From: JASJAR01 sp038530285
GTDB taxonomy: Bacteria > Pseudomonadota > Alphaproteobacteria > Rhodobacterales > Rhodobacteraceae
Length of the DNA stretch: 64,000 nt
Assembly (NCBI GenBank): GCA_038530285.1
Contig: JBCBCY010000010.1
Location: forward strand, 81,662 to 145,661
Reading direction: 5' to 3'
Shown: one piece after another, positions 43,323 to 52,361 of the stretch
Numbering within the stretch: the stretch's first letter is position 1
How the letters are laid out: each line of letters begins with the position of its first letter
Made by a program: the position numbers and the translations under genes
The notes under the pieces: model-generated
The model's database searches: none
What the model saw: only the letters and a program-made list of their open reading frames with translations
What the model was told of the DNA's origin: nothing

Positions 43323-44675
43323 ATGATTGCCCGATTTTTAACGTCTGTCAGCCTGATGGGCGCAGTGGCCGTGATGCCGCTAAGCCAGGCCGAAGCCGAC
43401 ACCGGCGATTTCGTAGCCGGAGCGATCGTCGGGATTGCGGGGGCCGCGATCGTCAACGATATCAACCGCAACAACCAGCGCACACGCACGACAACCGTTC
43501 GCCGCGCCGCGCCGTCGGGCATTCCGCGCACCGAACGCGGCGCCCAGACCCAGACCGCCCTGAACTACTTCGGCTACAACGCCGGGCCGGTCGATGGTCA
43601 GATCGGCAGCGGCACGCGCGCCGCGATCGAGCGCTACCAGATCGCCATGGGCTATCCGGTCAACGGCCGGTCGTTCCCCGATTACCAGTTCGAAAACCTC
43701 ATGGCGGCCTACTACTGGGCCGAAGGTGGCGGACAAAGTCAAACGGGTCTGTATGGCCAGCAGCTTTTGATGGCCTATAAAAACCAGCAGCAGCAACAGC
43801 AGCCCGTGGTGGTGGTCGCGCCGCAGCCGCAGCCGGTTGTTGTGCCGCAGCCACAGGCCGTGCCGGTGGTCGTCGCGCCGCAGGTGGTGCAGCCGCAGGT
43901 CGTCCAGCCTCAGCCTGCGCCCGAAACCATCATCGTGGCCGCCCCGGCCGAAGCCCCGAACGCGCTGCCGAATTTCCTCGGCACCGGTGAGGCGGTCTCG
44001 CTTGCGGGCCATTGCAACACGATCTCATTGCAAACCAACACCAACGGCGGGTTCACCAACGCAAGTTCGGTCACTGACCCTAACTTCGCCTTGTCCGAAC
44101 AATTCTGCCTGGCGCGGACCTATGCGGTGGAAACCGGTCAGGACCTGGCCGGTGCTGTGACCGGCGTGTCGGCCAGCCAGATCGAAGCCAATTGCGGTGC
44201 CTTCGGCTCGCTCTTGTCGTCTCAGATCGCGTCGTTGACCACCAAGGACCGTGACGCGGTCGTGGCGGATGTGGCAAACTTCGTGGTGCAATCGGGTCAA
44301 CAGCCGGCATCCCTGGCTGGAACGGCCAAAATCTGCCTTGGCGTTGGCTACCGGACCGACGACATGACCGTGGCCCTCGGGTCCGCCTTGATCCTGACTG
44401 CGGTGGGCGAAGGCGCTTACGGCGAATTGATGGGCCACCACCTGAGCCAGAGCTTCGGCGTTGGCAAGTCGGCCGAGCGTGCAAAGCCATGGTACGACAT
44501 GGGCATCACCGCGGCTGAGGCGGGTGACGCGGTCTTTGCTCCGGGCCAGCCTGAGCGCACCGAGGTTATCCGGGCCGCGATGAACGGGGGCAGCGCGCCC
44601 ACCACGTTGCCGGTCCTGGTGCCTGTCGCGGATGAAGGTGGCACCGCCCTGCCGACCTTCTCGGTCAATCAGTAA
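43323..44675 (+). CDS. Exported peptidoglycan-binding domain protein
   Basis: A 450-residue exported protein with signal peptide MIARFLTSVSLMGAVAVMPL. It contains a glycine-zipper-like GAIVGIAGAAIVNDIN segment, a PG_binding_1 domain (about 70-110, TALNYFGYNAGPVDGQIGSGTRAAIERYQ), a low-complexity Gln/Pro/Val stretch (about 155-200) as a periplasmic linker, and a conserved C-terminal domain of unknown role. It probably anchors to the cell wall. Start at 43323 with GGAGGATT upstream. Confidence 0.8.
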   Translation: MIARFLTSVSLMGAVAVMPLSQAEADTGDFVAGAIVGIAGAAIVNDINRNNQRTRTTTVRRAAPSGIPRTERGAQTQTALNYFGYNAGPVDGQIGSGTRAAIERYQIAMGYPVNGRSFPDYQFENLMAAYYWAEGGGQSQTGLYGQQLLMAYKNQQQQQQPVVVVAPQPQPVVVPQPQAVPVVVAPQVVQPQVVQPQPAPETIIVAAPAEAPNALPNFLGTGEAVSLAGHCNTISLQTNTNGGFTNASSVTDPNFALSEQFCLARTYAVETGQDLAGAVTGVSASQIEANCGAFGSLLSSQIASLTTKDRDAVVADVANFVVQSGQQPASLAGTAKICLGVGYRTDDMTVALGSALILTAVGEGAYGELMGHHLSQSFGVGKSAERAKPWYDMGITAAEAGDAVFAPGQPERTEVIRAAMNGGSAPTTLPVLVPVADEGGTALPTFSVNQ

Positions 44676-44697
44676 GTCACGTCCTTTGGGACATTGC

Positions 44698-44727
44698 GGC
44701 GTCGCCCCCCCGGGTGGCGCCGTTTTC
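44698..44727 (+). terminator. Terminator hairpin after the peptidoglycan-binding gene
   Basis: CGGCGTCGCC and GGTGGCGCCG pair imperfectly (eight of ten positions) around a short C-rich loop and are followed by TTTTC, 22 bases after the stop codon. Confidence 0.65.
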
Positions 44728-44829
44728 GGTTTGGACCCGTCGACGCGGGTTTTCTGATTTCCTCGCCCATCCGCCCTTCACAAGGGGGCAAACTGTGGGT
44801 ATACGCCCGCTGGTCTGCGGACATGGCGT

Positions 44830-44916
44830 GCGGTCGTGGCGGAATTGGTAGACGCGCAGCGTTGAGGTCGCTGTGAGGTAACACTCGTGAGGGTTCGAGT
44901 CCCTCCGACCGCACCA
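44830..44916 (+). tRNA. tRNA-Leu (anticodon GAG)
   Basis: An 87-nt class II tRNA with a long variable arm: acceptor GCGGTCG pairs with CGACCGC, the D-arm has TGGCGGAATTGGTAGACGCG, the anticodon loop is TTGAGGT (anticodon GAG), and the T-arm has GGTTCGAGTCCC. CCA is encoded. It is alone between the peptidoglycan-binding gene and pcaD. A large reverse-strand reading frame over it is spurious. Confidence 0.97.
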
Positions 44917-45105
44917 ACATTTCCCTTGTTGCTTCGACGGTTGCGGCCGGGTCACGCTTATCTTCAGGCATGAGATGTGCACGCCTGGGGCGGCGCGATT
45001 TCAGGCCGGCCAGGGTGCCGATCTGCTGGACGCGCGTCCTTGGGGTTGCCCAATCCGCCGATCCCTTCCAATACGTGGTGACGTCTAGAACGAGGGGGCC
45101 CAAAC

Positions 45106-45888
45106 ATGGCGATGAGTGTGACATCGGGGGACGTGCAACTTCACGTCCGCAGCGATGGGCCAGAGACCGGGCGCGCGGTGCTGTTTGCCAATTCGCTTGG
45201 AACCGACATGCGGGTCTGGGACCCGGTGCTGCCCCATCTGCCCCAAGGTTTGCGGATTGTCCGATATGACAAACGTGGTCACGGTTTGTCGGATTGCCCG
45301 GCTGCACCCTACACGATGGACACCTTGGTTGACGACGCGCTGGCGGTGATCGACGCGTTTGATCTGGCCGACATCACGCTGGTGGGCCTGTCGATCGGCG
45401 GGCTTATCGGGCAGGGGCTGGCCGCGCGGCGCCCCGATCTGTTTCGCGGATTGGTCCTGATGGATACCGCCGCCAGGATCGGCACCGCCCAGATGTGGCA
45501 AGAGCGCATGGACGTGGTGAAAAGGCTGGGTCTGACAGGGCTTTCAGACAGCGTGATGGAACGCTGGTTTTCGCCTGAAATTCTTGCCGACGCCGCGCGC
45601 TTGGCGCCCTGGAAGAACATGCTGTCGCGGACCCCTGCCGACGGCTATCTGGGCTGTTGTGCGGCCATCGCCGGCGCGGACTACACCGAAACGACGCGGG
45701 CGCTGCGCCTGCCGGTCATGGCAATGGCAGGGGAATACGACGGGTCAACGCCGCCAGATGTGGTGGCGGCCACCGCAGCGCTGTGCGGTGGTGCGTTCCA
45801 TCTGATCAAGAACGCGGGTCATATCCCGGGCGTCGAACGGCCAGACGTCGTTGGGGACCTTATCACGGGCTTTTTGGCTGCGACCTGA
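45106..45888 (+). CDS. pcaD: 3-oxoadipate enol-lactonase
   Basis: Alpha/beta hydrolase opening beta-ketoadipate enol-lactone in the protocatechuate branch of aromatic catabolism. The 260-residue protein has the family order: SLGTDMRVWDPVLP, RYDKRGHGLSD, the nucleophile elbow GLSIGG with S96 and a late NAGHIPGVERPD containing the catalytic His. The rest of the pca pathway is not in this window, so broader esterase activity is possible. Start with GAGGGGG upstream at 45106; a second Met two codons on is possible. Confidence 0.88.
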   Translation: MAMSVTSGDVQLHVRSDGPETGRAVLFANSLGTDMRVWDPVLPHLPQGLRIVRYDKRGHGLSDCPAAPYTMDTLVDDALAVIDAFDLADITLVGLSIGGLIGQGLAARRPDLFRGLVLMDTAARIGTAQMWQERMDVVKRLGLTGLSDSVMERWFSPEILADAARLAPWKNMLSRTPADGYLGCCAAIAGADYTETTRALRLPVMAMAGEYDGSTPPDVVAATAALCGGAFHLIKNAGHIPGVERPDVVGDLITGFLAAT

Positions 45889-45929
45889 CCCCGGGGCTAG
45901 GGCCGAGCCACGCAGTGAAGAACCGGCGT

Positions 45930-46143
45930 GGCGCGCTCAATACCCCAAAAGGCCTAGCCAGGCCCAGGCGGACACCATCGAAAACCCGGTGGCCGGAGGT
46001 ACGGCCGATTGGAACGCGCCGGGGGGGCAGATCAAGGGCGCGGCCCATGCCCCAGACGATTGCGGGATGCACCAGCACGGACACCGCGCAGACATAAAGG
46101 ATCGCGCGCAGGTCGCCTTCGGGTCGGTCGCGCACCAGCATTT
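45930..46143 (-). pseudogene. Decayed copy of the AEC transporter 3' end
   Basis: This segment is an imperfect copy of bases 46880-47177, the 3' end of the intact AEC gene. Reading it on the minus strand gives VRDRPEGDLRAILYVCAVS and VHPAIVWGMGRALDLPP as in the real protein, then an extra base in a G-run (seven versus six) shifts the frame and about 80-85 bases are deleted. It has no function as a protein and marks one end of the immunity-gene cassette. Confidence 0.85.
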
Positions 46144-46195
46144 TTACGGAAGGTTCGACAGGTGCGGTCGGGTCGCGTAGTTTCGCGGCCATGGG

Positions 46196-46861
46196 ATGTG
46201 GTTGATTTTCAAGATGGTGGGGCGGATTTTGAGCGCGGATAGTGTGTGGGTGAGTGCTATGGCACGAGATTCGTCGCTATTGCAGCTTAATCTTGATTAT
46301 GACGTAAAGGATCCTGCAAGGCTAGCAGCCCGGGAAAAGCGGATGCCACGCGATGATGAGCTCCCGGCTACCATCTTTGCACGGTACAAGGATGCGCCAA
46401 TTACCGAACTTCCGGAATTTTTCGGTGGAGGAGCAATAGCGGTGTTCTCAGGTAAGTTGGCATCACCTTTTTTTCGACATGATTTGGGCGATACACACGT
46501 CGTTCCGGTACAAATCCTCGACTATGAGCGAGAAAATCAGTTATTCGCAGAGCGAAATTACCACTGCATCACACGCTTCACTGTCTTCGAGGCGCTCGCA
46601 CCGGACGAAAGTCCTAGGATTGGAGAAAACGCACTGGGGACACCGCCACCTTGGAACTTTCCCATAAACCCAAAAGGTGGTGCGCCAAATCCTCGCGATG
46701 GCGACATAGCGGTCCATGCAAGAGCCCTTAAGGGGCCGCTCATTTGGTATGACGAGCAACTCAGCGGCGGAATATTCTTTCGCGGTGACCTTGTTGAGGA
46801 AATGGACGCCGCAGGCGTTGCCGAACACTGGCAACTGAAGAAGTGCAAAATCGTGGATTAG
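46196..46861 (+). CDS. Imm11-family-like immunity protein
   Basis: A 221-residue cytoplasmic protein. Its central part reads SPFFRHDLGDTHVVPVQIL, NYHCITRFTVFEAL and PNPRDGDIAVHARALKGPLIWYDEQL, with a C-terminal ending EHWQLKKCKIVD, resembling the Imm11 (DUF1629) immunity family of polymorphic toxin systems. Codon use is lower in GC and differs from the neighbours. It lies between two copies of the AEC 3' end and no toxin is nearby, so it is an orphan immunity gene, presumably acquired. The ATG at 46214 is an alternative start. Confidence 0.6.
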   Translation: MWLIFKMVGRILSADSVWVSAMARDSSLLQLNLDYDVKDPARLAAREKRMPRDDELPATIFARYKDAPITELPEFFGGGAIAVFSGKLASPFFRHDLGDTHVVPVQILDYERENQLFAERNYHCITRFTVFEALAPDESPRIGENALGTPPPWNFPINPKGGAPNPRDGDIAVHARALKGPLIWYDEQLSGGIFFRGDLVEEMDAAGVAEHWQLKKCKIVD

Positions 46862-46886
46862 CGCAGTTCTACTCAGCGCGCCGCGC

Positions 46887-47819
46887 TCAATACCCCAGAA
46901 GGCTCAGCCAGGCCCAGGCGGACACCATTGAAAACCCGGTGGCCAGCAACACGGCCGAGGCGTTCACCCGCTTGGCGGTGCCGTACAAATTGGCAAAGAT
47001 ATAGGCGTTGACCCCGGGCGCCATGGCTGCCGTCAACACGGCGGACTGAAATGCGCCGGGGGGCAAGTCCAGTGCCCGGCCCATGCCCCAGACGATTGCC
47101 GGATGCACCAGCAAGGACACCGCACAGACATAAAGGATCGCGCGCAGGTCGCCTTCGGGTCGGTAGCGCACCAGCACGCCGCCCAGCCCGAACAGGGCCG
47201 CTGGCAGGGCGGCTTGCACCATCAGCCCAAGCGCGTCTTCGACAATCCCGGGGATCGGCGCCCCCGACAGGTTCACCGCAAAGCCCGCGACAATCCCGAT
47301 CACCAGCGCATTGGCGAACATCGCTTTGACGACACGCCGCGCCGTGGCCAGCACGCCTGTTCCCGCCGAGCGCGCAATCTCCATCGCGGTCACACCGATG
47401 GCGTAGCACAAAGGCGCATGGATCGCGATGATGCCGAAGTTCGGACCCAGAGCGTCAGCGCCAAAGGCGCGTTCGGAAATCGGCAGGCCCAACAGGACGG
47501 AGTTTGAAAACAGACAGGCAAATCCAATCGCGACCGCGTCAGGCCAGGATCGTGCGAAAAACAGCCGCGCGCCGCCGACGCCAAGGGCAAAGCCCGCGAT
47601 GGCGCCCGAATAAAACGCCAACAGGGTGGGGCCATCGAAATTCGCCGACAGATCCAGCGTTGCGATGGCCGAAAACAGCAAACACGGGATCGCGAAGTTC
47701 TGGGTGAAGGTCAAAAGCCCGTCGAGCGCGGGTTCGGAAAACCAGCGCATCCAGACCGCCAGATAGCCTAACCCGATGACCAGAAAAACCGGCAGAATAA
47801 CGGTGGCAAGCGCTTCCAC
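46887..47819 (-). CDS. AEC-family (auxin efflux carrier-like) transporter
   Basis: A 310-residue inner-membrane permease with about ten helices in two halves, from LATVILPVFLVIGLGYLAVWM at the N-terminus to FSMVSAWAWLSLLGY at the end. The two-half layout with NFAIPCLLFSAIATLDL and the NAYIFANLYG motif near the end match bacterial AEC carriers, which export organic acids or amino-acid-related substrates. It begins at a GTG exactly after the MBL gene's stop and is the last gene of the leftward operon. Its 3' end is duplicated nearby. Confidence 0.88.
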   Translation of the reverse strand: MEALATVILPVFLVIGLGYLAVWMRWFSEPALDGLLTFTQNFAIPCLLFSAIATLDLSANFDGPTLLAFYSGAIAGFALGVGGARLFFARSWPDAVAIGFACLFSNSVLLGLPISERAFGADALGPNFGIIAIHAPLCYAIGVTAMEIARSAGTGVLATARRVVKAMFANALVIGIVAGFAVNLSGAPIPGIVEDALGLMVQAALPAALFGLGGVLVRYRPEGDLRAILYVCAVSLLVHPAIVWGMGRALDLPPGAFQSAVLTAAMAPGVNAYIFANLYGTAKRVNASAVLLATGFSMVSAWAWLSLLGY

Positions 47820-48620
47820 CTAGACCTCAAACGAAAGGGTCATGCCGTCATAGGCGGGGGTGATATGGGCCGGGGTTTCTGCGTCCAACGTCGCGTAGTC
47901 GAGGTCGAGGTGCATGTTGGTCAGGACCGCCTGTTTGGGGCGCATCTTTTCGATCCACGCAAGCGTTTTTTCCAGATGCGCATGGGTGGGATGGGGCGTG
48001 CGGCGCAAGGCATCGACGATCCAGCAATCGAGCCCTTCAAGCAGGGGCCAGGCGGCGTCGTAGATCTCGGCCACATCCGGAAGGTAAGCGACATCGCCAA
48101 TCCGGAAGCCCAAAGCGTCGATCGACCCGTGATCGACGTCGAACGGGGTGAAGGTGATCGGCCCGCCGGCCCCATCGATGGTGACATCGCCGTCGATCGT
48201 GTGAAGATCGAGGATCGGCGGGTAGGGCGACCCGGCGGGCTGGACAAACACATAGCCAAACGACCCAAGCAGACGGTCCTGGGTGGGCCCATCGGCCCAG
48301 ACCGGCAGGCGGGTGCGTTGGTTGAAGAAGATCTGGCGCAAATCATCGATCCCGTGGACGTGATCGGCATGGCCATGGGTGTAGATCACGGCGTCCAGCG
48401 TGCCGACGCCCGCGTCGAGAAGCTGGTTGCGCAGATCCGGCGAGGTGTCGATCAGCGCCCGCGTGGTGCCGTCCGGTCCGTCTTGTTCAACCAGTAAAGA
48501 ACACCGCTGGCGGCGGTTTTTCGGGTTTTCGGGGTCGCAATCGCCCCAAAGCCCGCCCAGGCGCGGCACGCCCCCGGACGACCCGCAGCCCAGGATGGTG
48601 AAGCGCCGCTGCCCCATCAC
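47820..48620 (-). CDS. MBL-fold metallo-hydrolase (PhnP/YcbL-like)
   Basis: A 266-residue zinc hydrolase of the metallo-beta-lactamase superfamily. THGHADHVHGIDDL near residue 80 is the metal motif, and an early GSSGGVPRLGG loop, a FTPFDVDHGSIDALGF block and LTNMHLDLDY near the end complete the PhnP-type phosphodiesterase signature. It probably hydrolyses a cyclic or phospho-ester metabolite. Four-base overlap with the tatD gene upstream; a second Met one codon in is possible. Confidence 0.88.
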   Translation of the reverse strand: MMGQRRFTILGCGSSGGVPRLGGLWGDCDPENPKNRRQRCSLLVEQDGPDGTTRALIDTSPDLRNQLLDAGVGTLDAVIYTHGHADHVHGIDDLRQIFFNQRTRLPVWADGPTQDRLLGSFGYVFVQPAGSPYPPILDLHTIDGDVTIDGAGGPITFTPFDVDHGSIDALGFRIGDVAYLPDVAEIYDAAWPLLEGLDCWIVDALRRTPHPTHAHLEKTLAWIEKMRPKQAVLTNMHLDLDYATLDAETPAHITPAYDGMTLSFEV

Positions 48621-49423
48621 GCCGCCGCCACGTCAACGGCGGCTTTTGTGAACAGGCGTTCAAAATTGGCTTCAAGCTGGGCGGCGAAGGCCGGGTAGTC
48701 CATGCCGTAGACCTCTGCGCCGACCCGCGCGGTCAGGGCGGCATAGCCCGGCTCGTTGCCTTTACCGCGGTGGGGCGGTGGGGCCAGATAGGGGCTGTCG
48801 GTTTCCACCAGCACCCGGTCGGCGGGGGCGGCGGCGAAAATCGCGCGCAGCTCGGTCGATTTGGGAAAGGCGGCGATGCCCGACATCGACAGATAGAACC
48901 CCAGATCGAGCGCGGCTTCGGCCAGCGCGCGCCCCGATGAAAAGCAATGCATCACGCAAGCGTAGGCCCCCGCGCGGTGCTCTTCAGTCAGGATCCGGGC
49001 CATGTCGGCGTCCGCGTCGCGGGCGTGGATGATCAGGGGCAGGCCGGTCTGGCGGGCGGCTTCGATGTGAAGGCGCAGACTGTCCTGCTGGGCGGCTTTG
49101 CTTTCGGCGGTATAGTGATAATCGAGCCCCGTTTCACCGATGCCGACGAATTTCGGGTGCCGGGCCAGGGCGACCAGCGCCTCAACCGTGATCATCGGCA
49201 CGTCCGCGACACTCATCGGGTGGGTGCCGGCGGCATAAAACACCGGGCCGTGGGCTTCGGCCAGGGCGCGCACGGCGGGCTCACGGTCCAGACGCGTGCA
49301 GATCGTCACCATCCGGTGGACGCCGGCGTCGGCCGCGCGCGCGATCACATCGCCGTGGATCCCGTCAAAGTCCGGGAAATCCAAGTGGCAATGGCTGTCT
49401 GTGATCAGCGGTTGGCGTGTCAT
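48617..49423 (-). CDS. tatD: TatD-family metal-dependent hydrolase
   Basis: A 268-residue amidohydrolase-type protein likely acting as a DNase or RNase. DSHCHLDFPDF near residue 9 (metal-binding H-x-H), IGETGLDYHY near 95, PLIIHARDAD near 130, VMHCFSSG and VETDSPYLAPPPHRGKGNEP near 210 give a complete metal site. It is co-transcribed with holB upstream (12 bases apart) and the MBL gene downstream. Confidence 0.93.
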   Translation of the reverse strand: MTRQPLITDSHCHLDFPDFDGIHGDVIARAADAGVHRMVTICTRLDREPAVRALAEAHGPVFYAAGTHPMSVADVPMITVEALVALARHPKFVGIGETGLDYHYTAESKAAQQDSLRLHIEAARQTGLPLIIHARDADADMARILTEEHRAGAYACVMHCFSSGRALAEAALDLGFYLSMSGIAAFPKSTELRAIFAAAPADRVLVETDSPYLAPPPHRGKGNEPGYAALTARVGAEVYGMDYPAFAAQLEANFERLFTKAAVDVAAA

Positions 49424-49435
49424 GGTCCGGCGGGG

Positions 49436-50557
49436 TTAGGGCCGGGCAAGGCGCCCCGCCGTGTCATTCACTTTCAAGATCATATCGAGGATGACACCAG
49501 ACGCGTCAAGGTTCACCGACACCGCGCGGCGCGCCTTTGCGGGCAGGGTTTCAGCCGCGTCCGCCCAGGCCCGCCCGGCAGCCGGGGTCGCGGCCAGCCT
49601 GAGGCACAGCGCTTCTTCCGCCGGACTGGCGAAATGCGCCGGCGGCGCGCCCACACCGGTGCGGGCCATGCGCGCAAGCAGGGTTTCAAACAAGCGCAGG
49701 GTCAGATCGCGCCGTGCCTCGGCCCCGCGCCCGGCGGTGGCATTAGCAAGCTTCAAGGCGGCGGCGCGGTCAAGCGTCGGGCAGGTCGCCACCACGTCGT
49801 TCAGTGCGGCGTAAAGCGCAAGCCCGTCCTGTTCCAAAAGCTGCACCGCCCGGCCCGCCGACCCGTCAGCCAGCGCGATCAATGTGTCGCGCCCCTGGGG
49901 GGGCACGTCGACCCCGGCGCGGGCCAGCACCGCGACCAGATCATCCGCACCAAGGGGATCGAACCGCAAGCTCCGGCAGCGCGATTTTATCGTCGGCAAC
50001 AGCCCGCCCGGACGATGCGAGATCAGCAAAAACACCGTGTCGGCAGGCGGCTCTTCAAGGAGTTTCAAAACCGCATTGGCTGCGGTGACATTCATGTCGT
50101 CGGCGGCATCGATCAGAACCACACGGCGCCCGCCGTCGGGGGCCGACAGCCCCAGAAAGCCGTGAAGCTTGCGCACCTCATCGACCGTGATCTGGGTTTT
50201 CAACCGCTTGGCCTTGTCGTCATAGCCGCGCCGGATCAGCGACAACCGCGGCTCTGAAAGGGCTTCGAGCCGGGTGCGCACGGGGTGTTCGGGATCAAGA
50301 CCCAGATGCGTAACGGGCGTGGCACCAAACAATCCACCGCTTGGCGGGGTAGCCAGAAGCGTGCCCGCCAGGGTCCAGGCGAAACTGGCTTTGCCGATGC
50401 CCGCGGGTCCCGTCAAAAGCCAGGCGTGATGCATGTCGCCGGCCAAAGCCTCAAGGCAGGTTGCATGGGCGCGCGCATGGCCGAAAATCTGCGTGGAAAA
50501 GCGCGGGTGTGGCGCGCCGGATGTCCGGTCGGGTTCTGGAAAGTCGTCGTCGCTCAT
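49436..50557 (-). CDS. holB: DNA polymerase III subunit delta'
   Basis: Clamp-loader subunit of the replicative polymerase. The 373-residue protein has an N-terminal AAA+ module: HAWLLTGPAGIGKASFAW near residue 45 (a Walker A-like motif), RRVVLIDAADDMNVTAANAVLKLLEEPP near 125 and FLLISHRPGGLLPTIKSRC, the delta' signature. It starts in tmk's stop region, overlapping by four bases. Confidence 0.92.
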   Translation of the reverse strand: MSDDDFPEPDRTSGAPHPRFSTQIFGHARAHATCLEALAGDMHHAWLLTGPAGIGKASFAWTLAGTLLATPPSGGLFGATPVTHLGLDPEHPVRTRLEALSEPRLSLIRRGYDDKAKRLKTQITVDEVRKLHGFLGLSAPDGGRRVVLIDAADDMNVTAANAVLKLLEEPPADTVFLLISHRPGGLLPTIKSRCRSLRFDPLGADDLVAVLARAGVDVPPQGRDTLIALADGSAGRAVQLLEQDGLALYAALNDVVATCPTLDRAAALKLANATAGRGAEARRDLTLRLFETLLARMARTGVGAPPAHFASPAEEALCLRLAATPAAGRAWADAAETLPAKARRAVSVNLDASGVILDMILKVNDTAGRLARP

Positions 50558-51177
50558 GTCAGATGCGCGGTCGCGCGCGAAAGCACATCAGCCGCGACCA
50601 CGTCTTCAGCCCGGTTCCCGTCGATCAATTGGCAGCGCGATGGCGCGTCTTCGGCAAGCGCCAGAAAGCCTGCCTGCAACCGGTGCTGGAAACCCTCGCC
50701 CATGTCTTCAAACCGGTCCTCGCCCGTGGCGCGCGCCAGGCCCCGGCGCAAAGCTTCGCCCGGGTCCATGTCGATCACGAAGGTCAGGTCCGGCTCGCGC
50801 GCGATCATCAGATCGTGGAGCGCGTCGACCATTTCGCGCAAGGCCCCGCGTGCGGCCCCCTGATAGACCCGCGTACTGTCGGCAAACCGGTCGGAGATCA
50901 CGATCTTGCCCTGGGCCAGCGCGGGTTCGATGGTCTTTTCCAAGTGATCGCGGCGCGCGGCGGTGAACAAGAGGATCTCGGTCTCGGCCGACCAGCGGTC
51001 CGGGTCGCCTTCCACCAGCAGGCGCCGGATCAATTCAGCCCCGTCCGAGCCGCCGGGTTCGCGCGTCAAGACAACGTCATGTCCACCGGCCTCCAGCCTG
51101 TCAGCCAGACGGCGCGCCTGGGTGGATTTGCCGGACCCGTCGATCCCTTCGAACGTCAAGAACAGGCCCTGTGTCAT
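50554..51177 (-). CDS. tmk: Thymidylate kinase
   Basis: Phosphorylates dTMP to dTDP. The 207-residue protein has the P-loop FEGIDGSGKSTQARRLADRL near residue 8, the DR motif VISDRFADSTRVYQG near 95 and the LID-like DPGEALRRGLARATGEDRFEDM segment with Arg residues. It sits nine bases after dacC's stop and overlaps holB by four bases. Co-transcription of tmk with holB and tatD is common in bacteria. Confidence 0.95.
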   Translation of the reverse strand: MTQGLFLTFEGIDGSGKSTQARRLADRLEAGGHDVVLTREPGGSDGAELIRRLLVEGDPDRWSAETEILLFTAARRDHLEKTIEPALAQGKIVISDRFADSTRVYQGAARGALREMVDALHDLMIAREPDLTFVIDMDPGEALRRGLARATGEDRFEDMGEGFQHRLQAGFLALAEDAPSRCQLIDGNRAEDVVAADVLSRATAHLT

Positions 51178-51185
51178 GGGCGGGC

Positions 51186-52349
51186 TTATCCGCCGAATGC
51201 CGCCGCCTGTTCAAGGCCCTTACGCAACAGGATCGACACCGCAGAGCGCACGCGCGGCAGGAACCCGCCCCGGATCACGTCGCGGTCGGCCACGAGTGCG
51301 ATGCGTTTTTCGGGCAGGTCTTCGACGTTGATCACCAGTTCCGCCACGTCCTGACCCGCAGAAATCGGCGCTTCAAGTGGCCCGCGGTATTCCACCCGCG
51401 CCGTCATGGCATCGCGGTTGGTGGCCGGGACCAGAAGCGAGATATCCTCATCCGCCACAAGATTGATCGACTGGACATCGCCCATCCAGACGCCGGCCTC
51501 GGCGATCACCTCACCTTTGTCGGCCACCTTGGTTTCAACGAACTGGCGAAACCCCCAGTTTACGATCTGGCGGCTTTCCTGGCTGCGGTCGGCGACCGAA
51601 CCCAGACCGGTGACCACGAACACCACGCGCCGTTCGCCTTGAAGGGCGGAGCCCACCAAACCATAGCCGGCCTCTTCGGTGTGGCCGGTTTTCAGGCCAT
51701 CGGCACCAATGTCCATTGCCAAAAGCGGGTTGCGGTTGAACCGGTTGGCGGGGCTGCGGTCTTTGTAGTCGAATTCCTGCTGGGCGAAGTAGCCGTAGTA
51801 TTCGGGGAAATCCTCAATCAGGCGCACGGCCAGAACGCCGAGATCGCGCACAGACATTCGGTGGCCCGCATCCGGCCAGCCTGAGGCATTTGTGAAGGTC
51901 GAATTTTTCAGGCCAATCTCGGGCGCGCGCTGGTTCATCAGGCGGGCAAAGGCGTCTTCGGTGCCCGACAGACCTTCGGCGACCACAACCGTCGCGTCAT
52001 TGCCCGATGACACCACAATACCCTGGATCAACTCCTCGACGGTGGGCTTGTCGAGTTCGTTCAGAAACATCGTCGAGCCGCCCATGTTCTTGGCGCGCGT
52101 CGAGACCGCGAATTCTTCGTCCAGCGTGACGCGGCCATCGGCAAGCGCTTCAAACAACATGTAAAGCGTCATCAGTTTGGACATCGACGCGGGCGGCAAA
52201 GGGGCTTCGGCGTTCTTTTCGAACAAGACCGTGCCGGTGGTTATGTCGTAAAGAAAGGCCGCCGTGGCCCGGGTTTCGAACGCCGCCTGGGCCCCCGACG
52301 CCCAGAGGCTGACGGCAAAAACAACAAGCACCCGTTGGACAAAGGACAT
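51186..52349 (-). CDS. D-alanyl-D-alanine carboxypeptidase (PBP5/6-type)
   Basis: A 387-residue exported low-molecular-weight penicillin-binding protein trimming pentapeptide stems in the periplasm. Signal peptide MSFVQRVLVVFAVSLWASGAQA. The active-site set is complete: SMSKLMTLY near 57 (SxxK), VSSGNDA near 118 (SxN) and KTGHTEEAG near 225 (KTG), and the C-terminal beta-rich domain with an amphipathic end (SILLRKGLEQA) for membrane association. It is linked in one operon with the SPOR lipoprotein upstream. Confidence 0.93.
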   Translation of the reverse strand: MSFVQRVLVVFAVSLWASGAQAAFETRATAAFLYDITTGTVLFEKNAEAPLPPASMSKLMTLYMLFEALADGRVTLDEEFAVSTRAKNMGGSTMFLNELDKPTVEELIQGIVVSSGNDATVVVAEGLSGTEDAFARLMNQRAPEIGLKNSTFTNASGWPDAGHRMSVRDLGVLAVRLIEDFPEYYGYFAQQEFDYKDRSPANRFNRNPLLAMDIGADGLKTGHTEEAGYGLVGSALQGERRVVFVVTGLGSVADRSQESRQIVNWGFRQFVETKVADKGEVIAEAGVWMGDVQSINLVADEDISLLVPATNRDAMTARVEYRGPLEAPISAGQDVAELVINVEDLPEKRIALVADRDVIRGGFLPRVRSAVSILLRKGLEQAAAFGG

Positions 52350-52361
52350 CGCGAGATTTCC

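Noticed and set aside
44669..45307. 212-codon minus-strand frame across tRNA-Leu
   Set aside because: Runs through a well-formed tRNA gene and the pcaD start; no family character.
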